In this document: one piece after another, positions 32,837 to 44,769 of the stretch
How the letters are laid out: every line of letters starts with the position of its first letter
How positions within the stretch are numbered: position 1 is the first letter of the stretch
Translations under genes and position numbers: made by a program
DNA from: Diphasiastrum complanatum
Taxonomy: Eukaryota; Streptophyta; Lycopodiopsida; Lycopodiales; Lycopodiaceae
DNA length: 64,000 bases
NCBI GenBank assembly: GCA_029204225.1
Contig: CM055094.1
Span: 69,537,566-69,601,565 of the forward strand
Direction of reading: 5' to 3'
Notes under the pieces: model-generated
Told to the model about the DNA's origin: nothing
The model's input: the letters and a program-made list of their open reading frames with translations, nothing else
Database searches by the model: none

Positions 32837-34064
32837 CATCCCTCTTAACCAAGCAAGCATCTTTTCCAAAATCAACTTGGAAACCTTCTAGAATCTTGCC
32901 AACACTAAGGAGATTCATAGTGAGATTAGACACAAAAAGTAGATCATAAAGTGTCATAGTGGATTCAACACCAATTGGTACACTACCAATTCCTTCTATC
33001 TTGCATTCACCATCAATAGGATTGAAAACAAGCTTTCTAGAATCAGTGTAAGGTGCAAGATGAGTGATAATTTTTTTGAACTAGTCATGTGAGAACTAGA
33101 TCCACTATCTATCCACCATGCATTTTCATTTTCAAAACTGGAAGAAAAATACATAGACATTATGAGAGAACCTTCTTCATAACTCCATTCTATCTCACCT
33201 TCACTCTCCTTAGTAAAATTGGCTTGCTTGAGGAACTCTTTCTTCTTGAAACAATTACAAGAAAAATGCCCCTTCTTACCACAAAAAAATCACTTCTTGT
33301 TGGATTTGCAACTTGTTGATGTTTTTGATGAATCCTCATCACTCTCCTCCTTCGATTTTTCCTTCTTGAAATGTTAATGATTCTCTTTGCCCCTTCTTCT
33401 TGGCTTGTCCCTTGTGAAGTATGCTTTCACCTCTCTTTCATCCTTCAAGAAAAGTTGATTGATCCTCAATAGCTTGTTCTCTTGCCTACACTTCTTGAAA
33501 ATGAGAACTCCTTGTAGTGCCTCCAAGCTTGGAAGCTTCTCCTTGATTGCATAAGATTGAACAAGGTTGTCAAATTCTTTCTTCAACCCTTCAATTTTAG
33601 GATCACTTGCACTAGCTCTTGGATTGAGGTGTTCTCCTATGCAAGAAAGCTCTCTGTGAAATTCTTTGACTCTCAAAATATAATTTGAAGCACTCTCATC
33701 ACTCTTTTGGAAGCTTTGGAAAATTTCATTCCTTAGTGTGAGTAACCTTGATGTGTTCCTTGCCTCATAGATGGATTTCATTGTGTCCCAAGCCTCCTTG
33801 GCCGAAGTGCATGAGCCAATCTCCCTCAACACTGATATGAAGGGCCATCCTTGTCCTCTGCTTGAACTTTTGGACCTCTTGGAGAACTTGAGGCTCCTCC
33901 TCAAGTCCTAGCACAATCTCCATCACATCTTGGAGTACCAAAATGGACTCCGTCCTCACCTTCCGAATAGCATAATTGGAAGTGTTCAATCTCTCACCAT
34001 GCTCCAACAAAATGGAACCTAGGGAAGCCATCTTCCCTTGATGAATTGTCTTGCAATGGATCAA
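32837..34064 (-). pseudogene. Copia gag-protease remnant
   Basis: Gag starts near 34031 (MASLGSILLEHGERLNTSNYAI), shifts frame near 33850, and reads CTSAKEAWDTMKSIYEARNTSR, ILRVKEFHRELSCIGEH and LVQSYAIKEKLPSLEAL to a stop at 33374. A knuckle at about 33290-33240 reads xFFCGKKGHFSCNC with the first Cys codon changed to a stop. The protease (about 33120-33085) keeps WWIDSGSSSHMTS, and FVSNLTMNLLSVGKIL-like pre-integrase follows to 32837, where the LTR of another element cuts it off. Multiply broken. Confidence 0.82.
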
Positions 34065-34474
34065 AAAGTGTTGCTCTCTCTTTCAATGTATTGATTTCTA
34101 GCTTATATTGGCTTGAAATTCACTCTATGGCTCCAAAATCATGCAAAATAGGTCACACATGTGGATGTACGGCCTGCTACAGCAGCCTGTGTACTATACC
34201 AGCACCCTTAAAACCTTTCAATAATTTCAAAAAATCAAATGCCAATAGCAATCATCAAGCAAATAATAGACCAAAACTAGTCATGACGAAAGTTATCAAT
34301 TTTACTCATAATTGGATGGAAAATCCATCACATATTTATACATAAGTGGGTCGGATCTGAGCATTTAGGGCTACCATTGATCCATCCATGACTAACCCTA
34401 GTGTCTAATCTAATAGTTCATAAAATCCACCTTAATTGGGGGTCAAGGTCTTGAGATCCAAAACAATGTAAAAA
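34065..34474 (-). other. Leader-like sequence before Copia gag, no gene
   Basis: No coding signal. The end (34425-34465) with gatccaccttaatt and gatccaaaacaatgta resembles 48140-48195. This suggests retrotransposon leader/LTR sequence truncated by the start of segment B. Confidence 0.45.
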
Positions 34475-34915
34475 TTGCTATACATAATGCTTATAACGAT
34501 TAACCGTGGCTTATCAACTCTCACAAGGAAATCAACGTTTTTAGAGTTACTAGTTAGTTATTATTATCTTCAAGCAGAAGTCACTATTAGAGATACAAAG
34601 ATGATTAATTCTCTAACAACTACTTACTGCATGGAAGGCATGATAATCATAATCTCTCAATTAGAAGAGTTGGTGTATTTCCAGTTTATTTTCTTAAATT
34701 CATCACAGTCAAGGCAAAGCGATGACTTCCATTCTTGAAAAAGCTGGCGTAGTCAGCCGTCAGAGGCAAGAGATAGCGCTGCAAACTGTTGTGGTAGTAA
34801 GTCTAAACTTCGGCATTCAAGTGACTATCAGACTCAAACAGTTACTATAATTCAACATTAAGAGGACAAATTACGTTGCAAGTGGCTTGAGTTGATGAAC
34901 TGTCCTGTGTAGGAA

Positions 34916-35599
34916 TTATTTGGAACCCGAGAAAATTGCTTTCAGACGGTCTATTGTCTTCTGATCCAAGATCAAAAATGATTTCTGTAGCACTTCATCC
35001 TTGATGTTTGAGCCAAACAAGGCACTCGAAATGGTTTGGAAACCAGGGCTCTGGCTGTTCAGAGCAACCACGGCTTGAGCGGGTGCATCTCCTACATTGA
35101 GCTGAAAGTGAATGAGTCCTCTTGGAAAAATCATGACCTCACCTTTGCTGATGACCCTGGCAAATAGCTTGTTGTCAGCGGTGACAAAACCAGCGTACAA
35201 AGTTCCTTTTACAACATAAATGATCTCGGATGCACGGGGGTGGGTGTGAGGTTGGATAATTCCTCCCTTTGCAAAATCAAGCTTGGCAAAGGATAACCCA
35301 AGAGAGTTTAAGCCCGCAAACGTATCCACGTCAGCAAGAGTAGCGCTGGCTCCGACACTGTTGTTAGTCTGGGGAGGAGCTGTGAGGCCATCAAAAACGA
35401 AATCATCTGTTGTGACAGCGGCTGGTGTTTTGCAAGGGTAGCCGTTCAGGTATAGATCCTTGGTAAGATCAGCAACACAAAAGTCCTGTAAAGGATCCGC
35501 ATCGGCGGCATTGACATGGAGAGGCGCGAATTGTAACAGAAGCAAGGCCGGGAATACCAGCAGCCCTGCAAAAATGTTGAAGAAAGTAGAGGACTCCAT
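34916..35599 (-). CDS. Germin-like protein (copy B), intact
   Basis: A 227-residue, intronless cupin. The start at 35599 (MESSTFF) is chosen because it begins a signal peptide (hydrophobic residues about 9-25, likely cleavage after VNA near 31) and because a TATA-like element lies 140 bases upstream. The frame is open a further 82 codons upstream, but that part spans the TATA box. Domain order: Cys41 and Cys56 (the conserved germin disulfide), sequon at Asn79, first germin box G-x5-H-x-H-x4-E-x6-G with His118, His120 and Glu125, and second box G-x5-P-x-G-x2-H-x3-N with His164. The full Mn-binding His3-Glu set is present. Family knowledge: germin-like proteins are secreted cell-wall oligomers; some have superoxide dismutase or other activity, but the substrate cannot be told from sequence. 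Length is normal for GLPs. Close twin of copy C. Confidence 0.93.
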   Translation of the reverse strand: MESSTFFNIFAGLLVFPALLLLQFAPLHVNAADADPLQDFCVADLTKDLYLNGYPCKTPAAVTTDDFVFDGLTAPPQTNNSVGASATLADVDTFAGLNSLGLSFAKLDFAKGGIIQPHTHPRASEIIYVVKGTLYAGFVTADNKLFARVISKGEVMIFPRGLIHFQLNVGDAPAQAVVALNSQSPGFQTISSALFGSNIKDEVLQKSFLILDQKTIDRLKAIFSGSK

Positions 35600-35739
35600 G
35601 TTGTCTGAAATGAACTTTGTTGAAAACCTCAGCTTATACGACGTAAGATGGACTGAAACTATTCCAACAAGACAGATGCGTATGTCGCTGAACTGAGAGG
35701 TTGAGCGATGCCTATGTGAGATCGAGATCTGCGCAACAG

Positions 35740-35748
35740 ATATATAAT
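35740..35748 (-). promoter_or_regulatory. TATA-like element of GLP copy B
   Basis: Minus strand gtATTATATATctg, about 140 bases ahead of the GLP start. Conserved in copy A (about 8617-8627) and C. It implies a leader of roughly 100-115 bases. Transcription start is inferred, not seen. Confidence 0.55.
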
Positions 35749-37317
35749 ACAGTGGTGAAGATGGACGCTCGCGTAACGCCCAAGTAACTAGCTTCGAAGA
35801 TAGATGAGAGGGATTTCCTACGCCTTTGCTGCATGCCTCCAACATAGTTGCGTGACAGAATTGAAGTCAATTATCGGTCGTATTTTGGAGATGAAGGCAG
35901 AGATGATAGAGTTTCTAGGGTTTTAAAACTTGACTTTCAATGACAGGATTTTATATTGTTATCAAACTTGATGAAGTCTCAACCAAGGATAAATTCGAGC
36001 TCAAGAGATGTTTTGTTCAAGTTGAAAGACCTACGACTAAGTGGCAAAGCCAAAAACTTATGATGCTCAAATGTATAAGACTAAAATAGGCTAAATTTTT
36101 GTCTATAGAATATTTACAAAAGTTTAAAAGCACCAAGTAAAATTCCAATTTCAACAAACGTCCTCTAAATCTTCACCTAGTTTTTAGAATGGATTTTTTG
36201 TTTCTTACACATAATTGGCTTGTCAATATTTTGCAGAAACATGGAACTGTGATTGTTGGGCGAATTTTTCGTTGAGGGATTGGTCCCGTCGGAAGATCCC
36301 CGACAAGGGGAAGGGACCACACAGCCCTTACGCAAGTGGTTAGGGTAACGCCGCATCCAATCCCGAGGGCCGTCATAGTCACCCCAAACTCTCGGGTCAA
36401 TGAGAATTTTTCAGGCTCTTAGAGGTATAACCGCTAGAAGATGAATAACTGCTACTGATTGACTTCTCAGATTTCTTGGTCTAGAAAGAAATTTCAGGTA
36501 ATGTATGCTCGTGAGATGAATGGCTACTCAAGTTCACTACTCAGCTTCTTCATCTGGAAAGAAATGCTAGTGATGCTGATCTAAATCTTGAGTAGGATCT
36601 AACCGGACCTTGGGAGACCCTAAACTAGAAACCACTCTAGTCTTAATAGGATCCAAACCTCTATGGGATGCTAGTAAGATTCGGAGGAATTCTAGAAGGG
36701 GGTCACAAGAGGCCCTCCTAAATCCATCCTACAAATTGAATCTACTATCTGTGACAAGGCCAACTGTTATCTCTCAACATACTTTTGGAGTTTGGCTCGT
36801 CGTATTGTTAACTTCATCGATACTCTCAGACTGGGATTGGCATAATCGATCCTGACATATGGTTCTACATGATCACAAGATGGGTCACTGAGAAACTCGA
36901 GGCACTTTCAATCGATTTGGGACGTTGTTTTGATGTCGGATTTGGTTGCGTAGATGTGTCATATAGGCAAGATGTTGCTACAATGTTATCAAAACTTCTT
37001 AAAGACTCCTTATGCATCATTGTTGTTATCATCTTCAAAGTGATCTCGTAGGGTATTATCATTACCAAAGGCACGGTGGTGTAGGGGAGTTTTTGCCTTG
37101 TTTTATGCCTAAAGTCTCTAGCTATTCTATGCTACCTAATAAAGAGACGAGGAAGCAAAGCTATGCTAGGGTCTTTCTAAAAACCCAAAATTTTATCTAA
37201 GTTTGGAGGTCGAGGTTGGTGAACAGAAGATCATATGGATAACTCTGTATGTTCTTACACAAGTTTTTCCCAATTGATGTGGACTTTCGTGTGATGATTA
37301 GTTTTGGAGTTTTACAC

Positions 37318-37450
37318 GATGCTTATTGGCTTCATGAATAACAAACTTTACTACTTCATCGGTGCTTATTGGCTTCGTGAATAACAATCTTTACTACTTC
37401 ATCAACGCTTATTGGCTTCATGAATAACAGACTTTACTACTTCATCGGCT
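37318..37450. repeat. Tandem repeat (about 45 bp), three units, copy B
   Basis: Three units of the gcttattggcttcatgaata / acaaactttactacttcatc type with small differences. Counterpart of 10217-10308. Confidence 0.75.
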
Positions 37451-38013
37451 TGAAATATCCACCACCTCTGAATGCTACTCTCAAACAAGCAGTTGCACAA
37501 TGCTAACAATGGGTCCACCAAGCCAGAAAAGGATCACCTAGTAAAATCTGTTATAAGTGAAACGTTGGTTCAATTTTAGAATCTATTTAATTGTCACAAC
37601 GACATGAAAGTAGTTTTGTCTAGTTCTTGCTCTATAGGACACATGATTAAATATGGAATGAAAGATGTAAGTTTTTGGTTCTTTGGCGATGATGCCTCAC
37701 TCGAGCTTTTGCTATAATTGTGTAATGATTGTTTGCACATTGATTGTTTACCTTTTGGATTTAATTGTTCTTAATTACTTTGATGATTATGTTCTCCTGC
37801 CTGTCGAATAGCTGAAGGTGCAGTGTTGAAAAGAGGTCATGAGATGATAGAAAGCAATTCAAAATAGTCGAAGTAAATAGACGACTTCATCGAGTGCAGT
37901 GGAATGAACCTTCTTTCCTATGCATGACTATGCCTATCAATATTGAACAAAAAGGTAGTGATAGAAATCACGTTCACCCTTTAGCAACTAACTTTGAAAT
38001 CACTAGCAACTAA

Positions 38014-38844
38014 GTGATTACGTAGCCAAACATAAAGCATTGAAATATCAGACAATTATCAGCTACAAAGTATTACATAGAGGCAAACATACTCACATAT
38101 ACTGAACGCAACAAGAAGATTGATTGATTCAGTAAGAAAAACAAATCAGAATGGAAATGAGCACAAGGTGAATGTGGGTCGAAGCCGCATACTCTAAGCT
38201 ATCTCTGAGTAACTGAGAATATGTCTGAATTAAGCACTTCCGCTAATAAGCAGTAAGTGCAATAGCATACTCTAAATCAACTCTAAAACTGAAGTAGAAT
38301 ACTCAAGAGTGTCCAAGCTTGAAAGTTTGAGAGAGATGCTAACTATTGCTTCAATTGATGAAAAACAATAGAAGTATGATCAACTATTTATACTAAGAAA
38401 TTAGATTGTCAATTGCGTTATCCAGTTGGCTGTGATGTGCTAGCATTCATCTAGTTAGGACTTCCCTAAGATTCATGTGCTGATAAATTAATGCCACGTC
38501 AGTGGCTTTAATTCTAAGCGGAATGTTAATTGTCACTCTGCAGAAATAAACTGTATATTGCACACTTCACATGTGACAACCGAAAAATGCTACAAATGCG
38601 AAAGGCCTTACTTAAACTATTCTCTTAATATCTTAGGCACCCGACAAATGCAAAAAACCCGAAGTGTCCAAAGTCTTCAAAGTGGCTGAAGTATGTCGTT
38701 GTGGCCAAAGCAACAATAACCACATGTGAACCATTTTCGAGTAGTTCGACAGACTATGTGAAAACACGAAGAAAGCTACAGATCTGGATAATCAGTTGGA
38801 TGAAGATCAAGAATCGATTAGTCGATTAGTAAGAGAATAATCCA
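38014..38844 (-). mobile_element. Copia 3' LTR, full length (copy B)
   Basis: Bounded by TG (tgattacg) and CA (gaataatcca), 831 bp. The purine tract agggagag (minus strand) follows at about 38847-38854. It includes about 280 bases (38118-38400) that are missing from the LTRs of copies A and C. The next sequence is the RNase H of the same minus-strand element. Confidence 0.82.
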
Positions 38845-38849
38845 AGACT

Positions 38850-39345
38850 CTCCCTTAGTCTGAATCCATGAATGCCTTGACCTTCAAACTTAGTTCTGCA
38901 CAAAACTTTCTGTGTGCATCCAAGCTTAATGCTTTGGTAAAAATATTTGCTGTCATATCTTGCGTTTGAGACTATTGCAAGTTAACCTCTTTGTCGAGTA
39001 ATTTGCTTCTGATATAGTGATACTTGATTTCAATGTGCTTACTCCTGGAATGAAACCTAGGGTTGGCCGATAAGGCGATGGCACTTTGATTATCACAAAA
39101 TATAATCGTCGGAGCATATTGATTTAGACCGATATATGAGAGTAAGTTCCTCAACAAAATTGCTTCCTTTGTAGCTTGAGAGGCTGCGATATACTAGCTA
39201 TCAATGATTGCTTGCGAGTGTTCCATGAAATAGGACCATTGTTGAGGAAGAATGTAAATCCAGAAGTGGATTTACGAGTATCTACATCTCCTGCCCAACT
39301 TGGATCTATGTAACCATTGAGTAAATTCCTTAAAGGGTCTTCTTT
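38850..39345 (-). pseudogene. Copia RNase H remnant (copy B)
   Basis: Reads LLNGYIDPSWAGDVDTRKSTSGF from about 39320, then NNGPISW. After a small deletion near 39195 it continues with LRNLLSYIGLNQYAPTIIFCDNQSAIALSANPRFHSRSKHIEIKYH to about 38972. FCDNQ and SKHIEIKYH are Copia RNase H signatures. The match in copy C (62226-62632) is less deleted. Confidence 0.85.
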
Positions 39346-39605
39346 GGATTCAGAATTTCTCTAATGGTATGGCTGTCTCTGACGCCTGAATTAATTCTAC
39401 ATTCTCTTCATTAGGTTATCAGCACTAGAGGATTGCATGGCTATCTCAGACGCCTAATTCCTTTTGCAATCTCTCTTTCATGGCAGTCTATGACTCCTAC
39501 ACTGATAATCTGATTCTACACACAAAGAATTGTTCGTAACTCCATTCTCTAAGTAATCCACAGCCCTGGTTATAACAATTTCCTTGTTTTTTCTTCGAAT
39601 AGAAG
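39346..39605 (+). mobile_element. Probable 5' LTR end of a plus-strand Gypsy
   Basis: Lies directly before a tRNA-Met primer-binding site. Contains three spaced imperfect repeats of atggctrtctcwgacgcct (about 39370, 39438, 39480). The left LTR limit is not visible; it adjoins the Copia remnant of segment B. Confidence 0.45.
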
Positions 39606-39617
39606 TGGTATCAAAGC
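39606..39617 (+). other. Primer-binding site of the plus-strand Gypsy
   Basis: Reads TGGTATCAAAGC, complementary to initiator tRNA-Met. A second, partial copy (TGGTATCAGATC) follows at about 39668. Gag coding character starts about 80 bases later. Confidence 0.7.
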
Positions 39618-39689
39618 TGATATCTAATTCCACCCATAGAGTGATATCAGTGCCTGTTCCACAAGAAGTGGTATCAGATCCTAGGTTCA

Positions 39690-41186
39690 TTGGATTACTA
39701 GAGTCTAGGATTTATTCTAACTCTATAGAACTGTCTTGCAAGCAGTCCAGAGAGCACCTCGGATGGAAATACCAAAATATGACGGATCATCAGATCTCAT
39801 ATGATTCTTCCAGATCTACGAGGAAGCCTGTGAAATCTATGGTGAATGAACACATGCGGAAAAGCTGATGTTGTTTCCCATGTCCTTATTGGCAGTGGCT
39901 CAGGATTGGTTTTTCAACCTGTTAGAGGAAGAAAAATCGACATGGGAAGCAGTTAAAGCGGCTCTCATTACGCGCTGTAAACCAAGGAAGTTCTTGGAAG
40001 ATCCATTTCTCTTGCTGAGTAAAGTCAAGATGAGAAAACGAGAAAGGTTCAGGGACTATATTGAATGGGTCAAACATCTACAATCCGAGTGCAGTGTAGC
40101 CCTAACTACCGATCATGCGGTGATCATGTGGTTCCTAGCCGAACTACCATGAAGCATCAGAAGATAACTGAAACGACGGGACCAGTACGCTACTCTGCAA
40201 GAAGCTATGGAAGATGCCATTAGGGAAGAGGACGAGGGATCTGACGACGAATATCCACCCACCCACACTCCTACTCTCTCGTTAGCATCGTCATCATCAA
40301 ATGCATCCACTCTATCCACAGAACTGCTATCGGAGCAAATGACAAAATTATACAAACTCAGATGGAGCAACTTACGACACAGTTTGACCCAAAACTGAAA
40401 GCCTTACAGGGAGCTGTAGTAGTTACGCCACATCACCCGGAACCAACCCAGCTACAATATCCATGAAGGGAGAATGTATGGTGTTCAGTGTGCACGCAAA
40501 ACCATACGACAAATGAGTGTCCAGTCCTAAAGCAAAATCTGTGACTGACACATAGATTCTGCCATCTGTGCAATGCAACATCACACGATAAGACATTTTG
40601 CCCGTTTAACCCCCGAATTGTTCAACAGAAGAGAAGTCCTTATCAGACTTCTTATCCATATCATGAAGGGGCACCAAACGCGGCACCAAGGTACGGCGCA
40701 CCGAATCAAAAACAACGTATGGCCTTACCTGTACCACCAGGGCCAGCAAATCAACAAGTGGCCCATGTAAATCTGACAGCAGCAGAACCAGAGATGCAAG
40801 TACCACCTGAACCTAAGCAACAACAATGGTACGGACTAGATGAACCATTTATGGATCCTGTCATAAATGAATTTTTTACAGCCTATGCAGCTCAAAGTCA
40901 GCGTCAAGGCGGAAGAAATTATGGCTGCTACGGATGCGATGAAGGACACAAAATTGTGGAATGTCCCTACAAGGGACAATATACATCCTTTTGCCAAGAA
41001 TGCGGTTATGGACATTGTTACAAGAATTGTCCATTCAAACCTGGAACCAGTGCACCTATCAACCTCATTGCGATACATCAACCAGCAGTTCCAGCAGGGA
41101 TGCCATCGGAAAGACACCAATTCCACGCTCCTGAAAGACAACAGTTCCATGCTCTTGTGTTAGCCGTCATGCGAGAACGGAAGTAG
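39690..41186 (+). pseudogene. Gypsy gag with four zinc knuckles
   Basis: The capsid-like part reads PKYDGSSDLI near 39773, then AQDWFFNLLEEEKSTWEAVKAAL and RFRDYIEWVKHLQSEC, ending at a stop after LAELP (40150). Downstream, in shifting frames, four Cys-rich knuckles occur: CSVCTQNHTTNEC (about 40480), CHLCNATSHDKTFC (about 40562), CYGCDEGHKIVEC (about 40927) and CQECGYGHCYKNC (about 40997). The last two have three instead of four residues before the His. The frame from 40719 ends at 41186 (MRERK). Gag of a Gypsy element; several stops and frameshifts show decay. The number of knuckles is unusual. Confidence 0.82.
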
Positions 41187-42967
41187 AAGGAAGTGGCTCC
41201 CTCACCACCACCCTTGGTCATTGACGACCAACCCTCAGCTTCAGCGCCATATCCAAATGTGACGGAAGAAAGAAGATAGTACCAAAAAATATGACACTGG
41301 GTACAGAAGGCACAAGCGGAGGAAAAAGAGCAGGAAAGGGATCCCACGGAACCTCCAGTTGGCGACGAACGAGAACCGCAAGCGGGCTCACCACTGCGCA
41401 CTAATCAGAATGATTGGTTGCACTAACATGAACCACCTTTTCACATGGTAGAGCCCGAGGAACCACGCACTGAAAGGCTCACACTTTTACTGGAAAGCCG
41501 TGTTAGTTTACCACTCGAGGAACTATTGCGGCTTGCACCACAAGCAAAAAGCCTTCTAGCTAAATGGGCCAAAGCGGATGAGGAGCCAGTAGTGCCTGAG
41601 CCCATATATTGTATGGGCTATGAAGAGACAAGTAACGTCCTCCACATCGGGGCAACATGGGAAAGTGAGGAACACAACATTACTTTGCCAATCAAGCACA
41701 AGAGATACGAGGACGAGGCAACAATGTTAGATGGAGGATTATGTGTCAATTTGATCTCCACTACTTTGTATGAAAAGTGGGGTTTACAAGGGTTGAAGCC
41801 AGCAAGATTCGCCATCAAGTTGGCGGATCAATCCTGTGTGAAACCAAAAGGTGTAGTTGCCGATATCCCTATAAAAATAGCAGGCATGCAGTTTGTGATC
41901 ACTTTTGTAGTCGTGGACATACCTGAATCTCCAACTGCATACCGGGTGTTACTGGGAAGACCATGGTTGAGGACTGCACAAGTAGTACACAACTGGGGTA
42001 CGAGGAAACTCATCTTCGAAAACAGAGAGCAGGCTGTGAAGGTTGATCCAACCACATGGGCAGTGAAACCTATTGCACCCAAGGCTGATGACGGATCATC
42101 TACGACAGATCACATGATTGATTACCCAAGGCCAGCCAAGGGAGGTCACTATGATTCAGAGGCGGATGTCGTGAGATGGACGGATGCATTAGCAACTATT
42201 GATTGCCAGTCATGTCAATATGAATCAGATCCTGAACCCAGTACATCTTCACCCAAGTGTTACACTATGGACACACCAATCACATTTGAGGTAAATATGA
42301 TAAACGTAGCATGGCTGTCAGCGGAACCTATTGAGAACCTAGTGGACAATGATTTAGTCCCTTGGCAACATGCTCTAACTTATAATAAGGAGATTGAGAT
42401 TACTGATGAGCAGGTCCAACACCACATGGATCGCTACGGAATCAAGAAAGTACCAGCTCAACTGCCTCAAAAGTCTACCATGGCAAAAGTCTCAAGGGTC
42501 GATCCACCCAAGGCACCTACGAATAAGAAGAATCAGTTGAAGCAACGTACAACCAGGTGATCCGATGGAGTGATCTACCCGAAGAGGCGATTGCTACGGT
42601 AGATGTTGATATTCCCAACCACGAGGCAAATGTCACGGCAGTTTTGATGAAAGACAACAAGGACGAGTCCACCAAAATGACAAAAAAGGACAAAAAGAAG
42701 GTGTTGGATTCCTTGAAGTCAATCAAGATGGACTCAGATACAGTGTCGTCTTCTACACAGGTGATAGAAAACCGAAAGATGACCAGTCGGGCTAAGATCA
42801 ATATGCTGAAAGAGGAATCTCGACGAGCGCCAGTTCACGAGATGCCTGAAACTTTCAAAAATTATACCTTGGATGACGTGGTAATTATGATGCCGCAAGC
42901 CCATAGAGAACCTAATCAAAGTCAGGCAACAGCGAAACAAGTCTTCGAGGGACCTGCGCGAACATAG
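41187..42967 (+). pseudogene. Gypsy protease and linker region
   Basis: A long open frame (41445-42560) has a retropepsin-like part. The active-site region reads MLDGGLCVNLISTTLYEKWGL (Gly in place of Ser/Thr after the Asp), then FAIKLADQSCVKPKGVV, and ends with AYRVLLGRPWL. It continues with a conserved linker (DALATIDC, DTPITFEVNMINVAWLS, HALTYN). A second frame (42557-42967) is Lys-rich and ends with ETFKNYTLDDVVIMMPQAHREP. The same linker phrases occur in the minus-strand Gypsy at 53660-55130, so both belong to one family. Function of the linker is unknown. Confidence 0.78.
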
Positions 42968-44168
42968 CCAATGAACCTTGCCGATCCAGGTGAAGAAGAA
43001 AAAACAGTGCATGTGGGAGAGCAGTTAACGCCACTATGATCCTTGTTGGTGGAGTATAAAGACTATTTTGCTTGGAGTTATAGTGATCTTAAGGGCATTC
43101 CACTAACAGTAGTCTAACACACCATACCCTTGGTGGATGGAGCAGTCCCCAAGGTAAGCCGTTACTACTGCTACAACCCGAATTATACAGAGCTGATCAA
43201 GCAGGAGTTGCAGAAGCCGATGGATGCAGATTTCATTTATGAAATCGAGCACACATAATGGGTATCGCCAATAGTTATAGTACCCAATGTGAATCTGAAG
43301 GCGCTAAATACAGTCAACAAAAAGGATCATTTTCCTTTACCATTTACGAAAGGTGTCCTCGACTAAGTAGCTGGTGCCGAAGCCTACAGTTTTCTAGATG
43401 GCTTCAGCCGCTACAACCAGGTGAAGATAGCCCCCCAAGACCAACACAAGACAGCATTTGCCATGGAATGGAGAACCTATGCCTATAAAGTGATGCCATT
43501 TGGACTTTGCAATGCCCAAGCCCCTTCCAGCGAGTCATGCAGGCGGCATTCAAAGATTATTTGCAAAAAAATTTGGAAATTTTCTCGGACAATATGTGTA
43601 TGCATAGACTTGACTCAGAACACTTATCCAATTTGGAGAAAGTGCTACAAAAATGTCGCAACTTCCAGATCTCCTTGAATCCAAAAAGATGTCAATTTTG
43701 GTTGAGACATGGCTTGATTCTTAGCCATATAGTGTCAAGACATGGGATCGCCACAGACCTATCAAAGATCAGGATCATTGTTGATCTACCACCACCGGGG
43801 ACGATCTACGAAGTCTACATCTTCATGGGTCATGCTAACTATTATAGGATCTTCATTCTGGACTTTGCGGAGTTATCCCGACCAATTTACAAACTCACAA
43901 CGGATCCACATTGGAATGAGGAAGCCCTAAAGGCTTTCCAAAAGCTTAAGGATGCATTGGTTTCAACACTAATCTTATGCCCACCCAATTGGTCCATTGA
44001 GTTTCATGTGCATACGAATGCATCGAAGTATGCAGTTGAAGCAATCTTAACCCAGCCAGGTGAACACAAAAAGGATTTTCCAATCCAATTTGCAAGTTGA
44101 CAGCTCAGTGATACAGGAAATGAATTAATTAACCACAGAGCGGAAAGCACTGGCAATAGTTAAATTCA
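42968..44168 (+). pseudogene. Gypsy reverse transcriptase and RNase H start, inactive
   Basis: RT motifs: DYFAWSYSDLKGIP, stop, HTIPLV, ELQKPMDADFIYEIEHT, stop, WVSPIVIVPN, FLDGFSRYNQVKIAP, TAFAMEWRTYAYKVMPFGLCNA. After a shift near 43510 comes FQRVMQAAFKDYLQKNLEIFSDN: the catalytic YxDD has become FSDN, with the second Asp lost. Then the thumb/tether (GHANYYRIFI, LSRPIYKLT) and FHVHTNASKYAVEAIL of RNase H, in which the first catalytic Asp is Asn. Cut at about 44168 by a Copia LTR. Confidence 0.88.
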
Positions 44169-44172
44169 CACA

Positions 44173-44769
44173 TGTGGGATGCCCTACACATGTACTTTTG
44201 ATCTCCTAAGCCCAATAATACCATAAAGGCCAAACTGGCATTGATTGACAATAGGAAAGCTGATCATACAAGAAATATTATTGTGTTACAAGCAAGATCT
44301 ATCAACAAAATATGAAACTAAGTACAATAAATGCCTCAACTTGACTAGAGAGAGAATATAAATGTACAAACTCGAGTAGAGAGAGAGGGCACAAAGAGCT
44401 TAGTCTCCAAATTTGCATTACACACAAAAATCATCTCTTCTCAATGAGAGTACATCGCATATATATAGATCCATGGACACTCCTCTGACTTTGAGTTGAA
44501 TTGGAGTTATGAATCCACCTCTCAAGCTATCCAGACTTATTCAAGCCACCTCAATATGTCTAATTGTGCCACCTAGTATTTTCATGCATTAAATGTTGCA
44601 TGCAAAGTACAAAGGCCAATTCCTATGGTAGCTCGAGTTTCTACTTCTACCTATCTTGAATATATTATTCTAAGATGGGTCTTTACTATGCCAAAAGAGC
44701 TCAATTCATCTTTGGCATTTCAAGGACCCCTACTTCCAACATTAGGTAGATTTTTTCAATATTTCAACA
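44173..44769 (-). mobile_element. 3' LTR of a minus-strand Copia inserted in Gypsy
   Basis: Starts near 44173 (tgtgggatgcc), where Gypsy RNase H stops, and ends with CA (tttcaaca) at 44769. It is followed by the purine tract (tttaggaggag on the minus strand). Low-coordinate limit uncertain by a few bases. The 5' LTR is missing, so the element is truncated. Confidence 0.7.

Larger units (their letters stand above)
34475..39345. repeat. Segmental duplication, copy B
   Basis: Collinear with copy A from 7300 and copy C from 58063, through the GLP, its upstream flank, the full Copia LTR (38014-38844) and the following minus-strand RNase H up to about 39345. It does not have the hairpin repeat or Copia gag scrap of A and C on its low side. 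The non-coding upstream part (35846-38013) includes the stem-loop island at 36273-36400. Confidence 0.87.
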
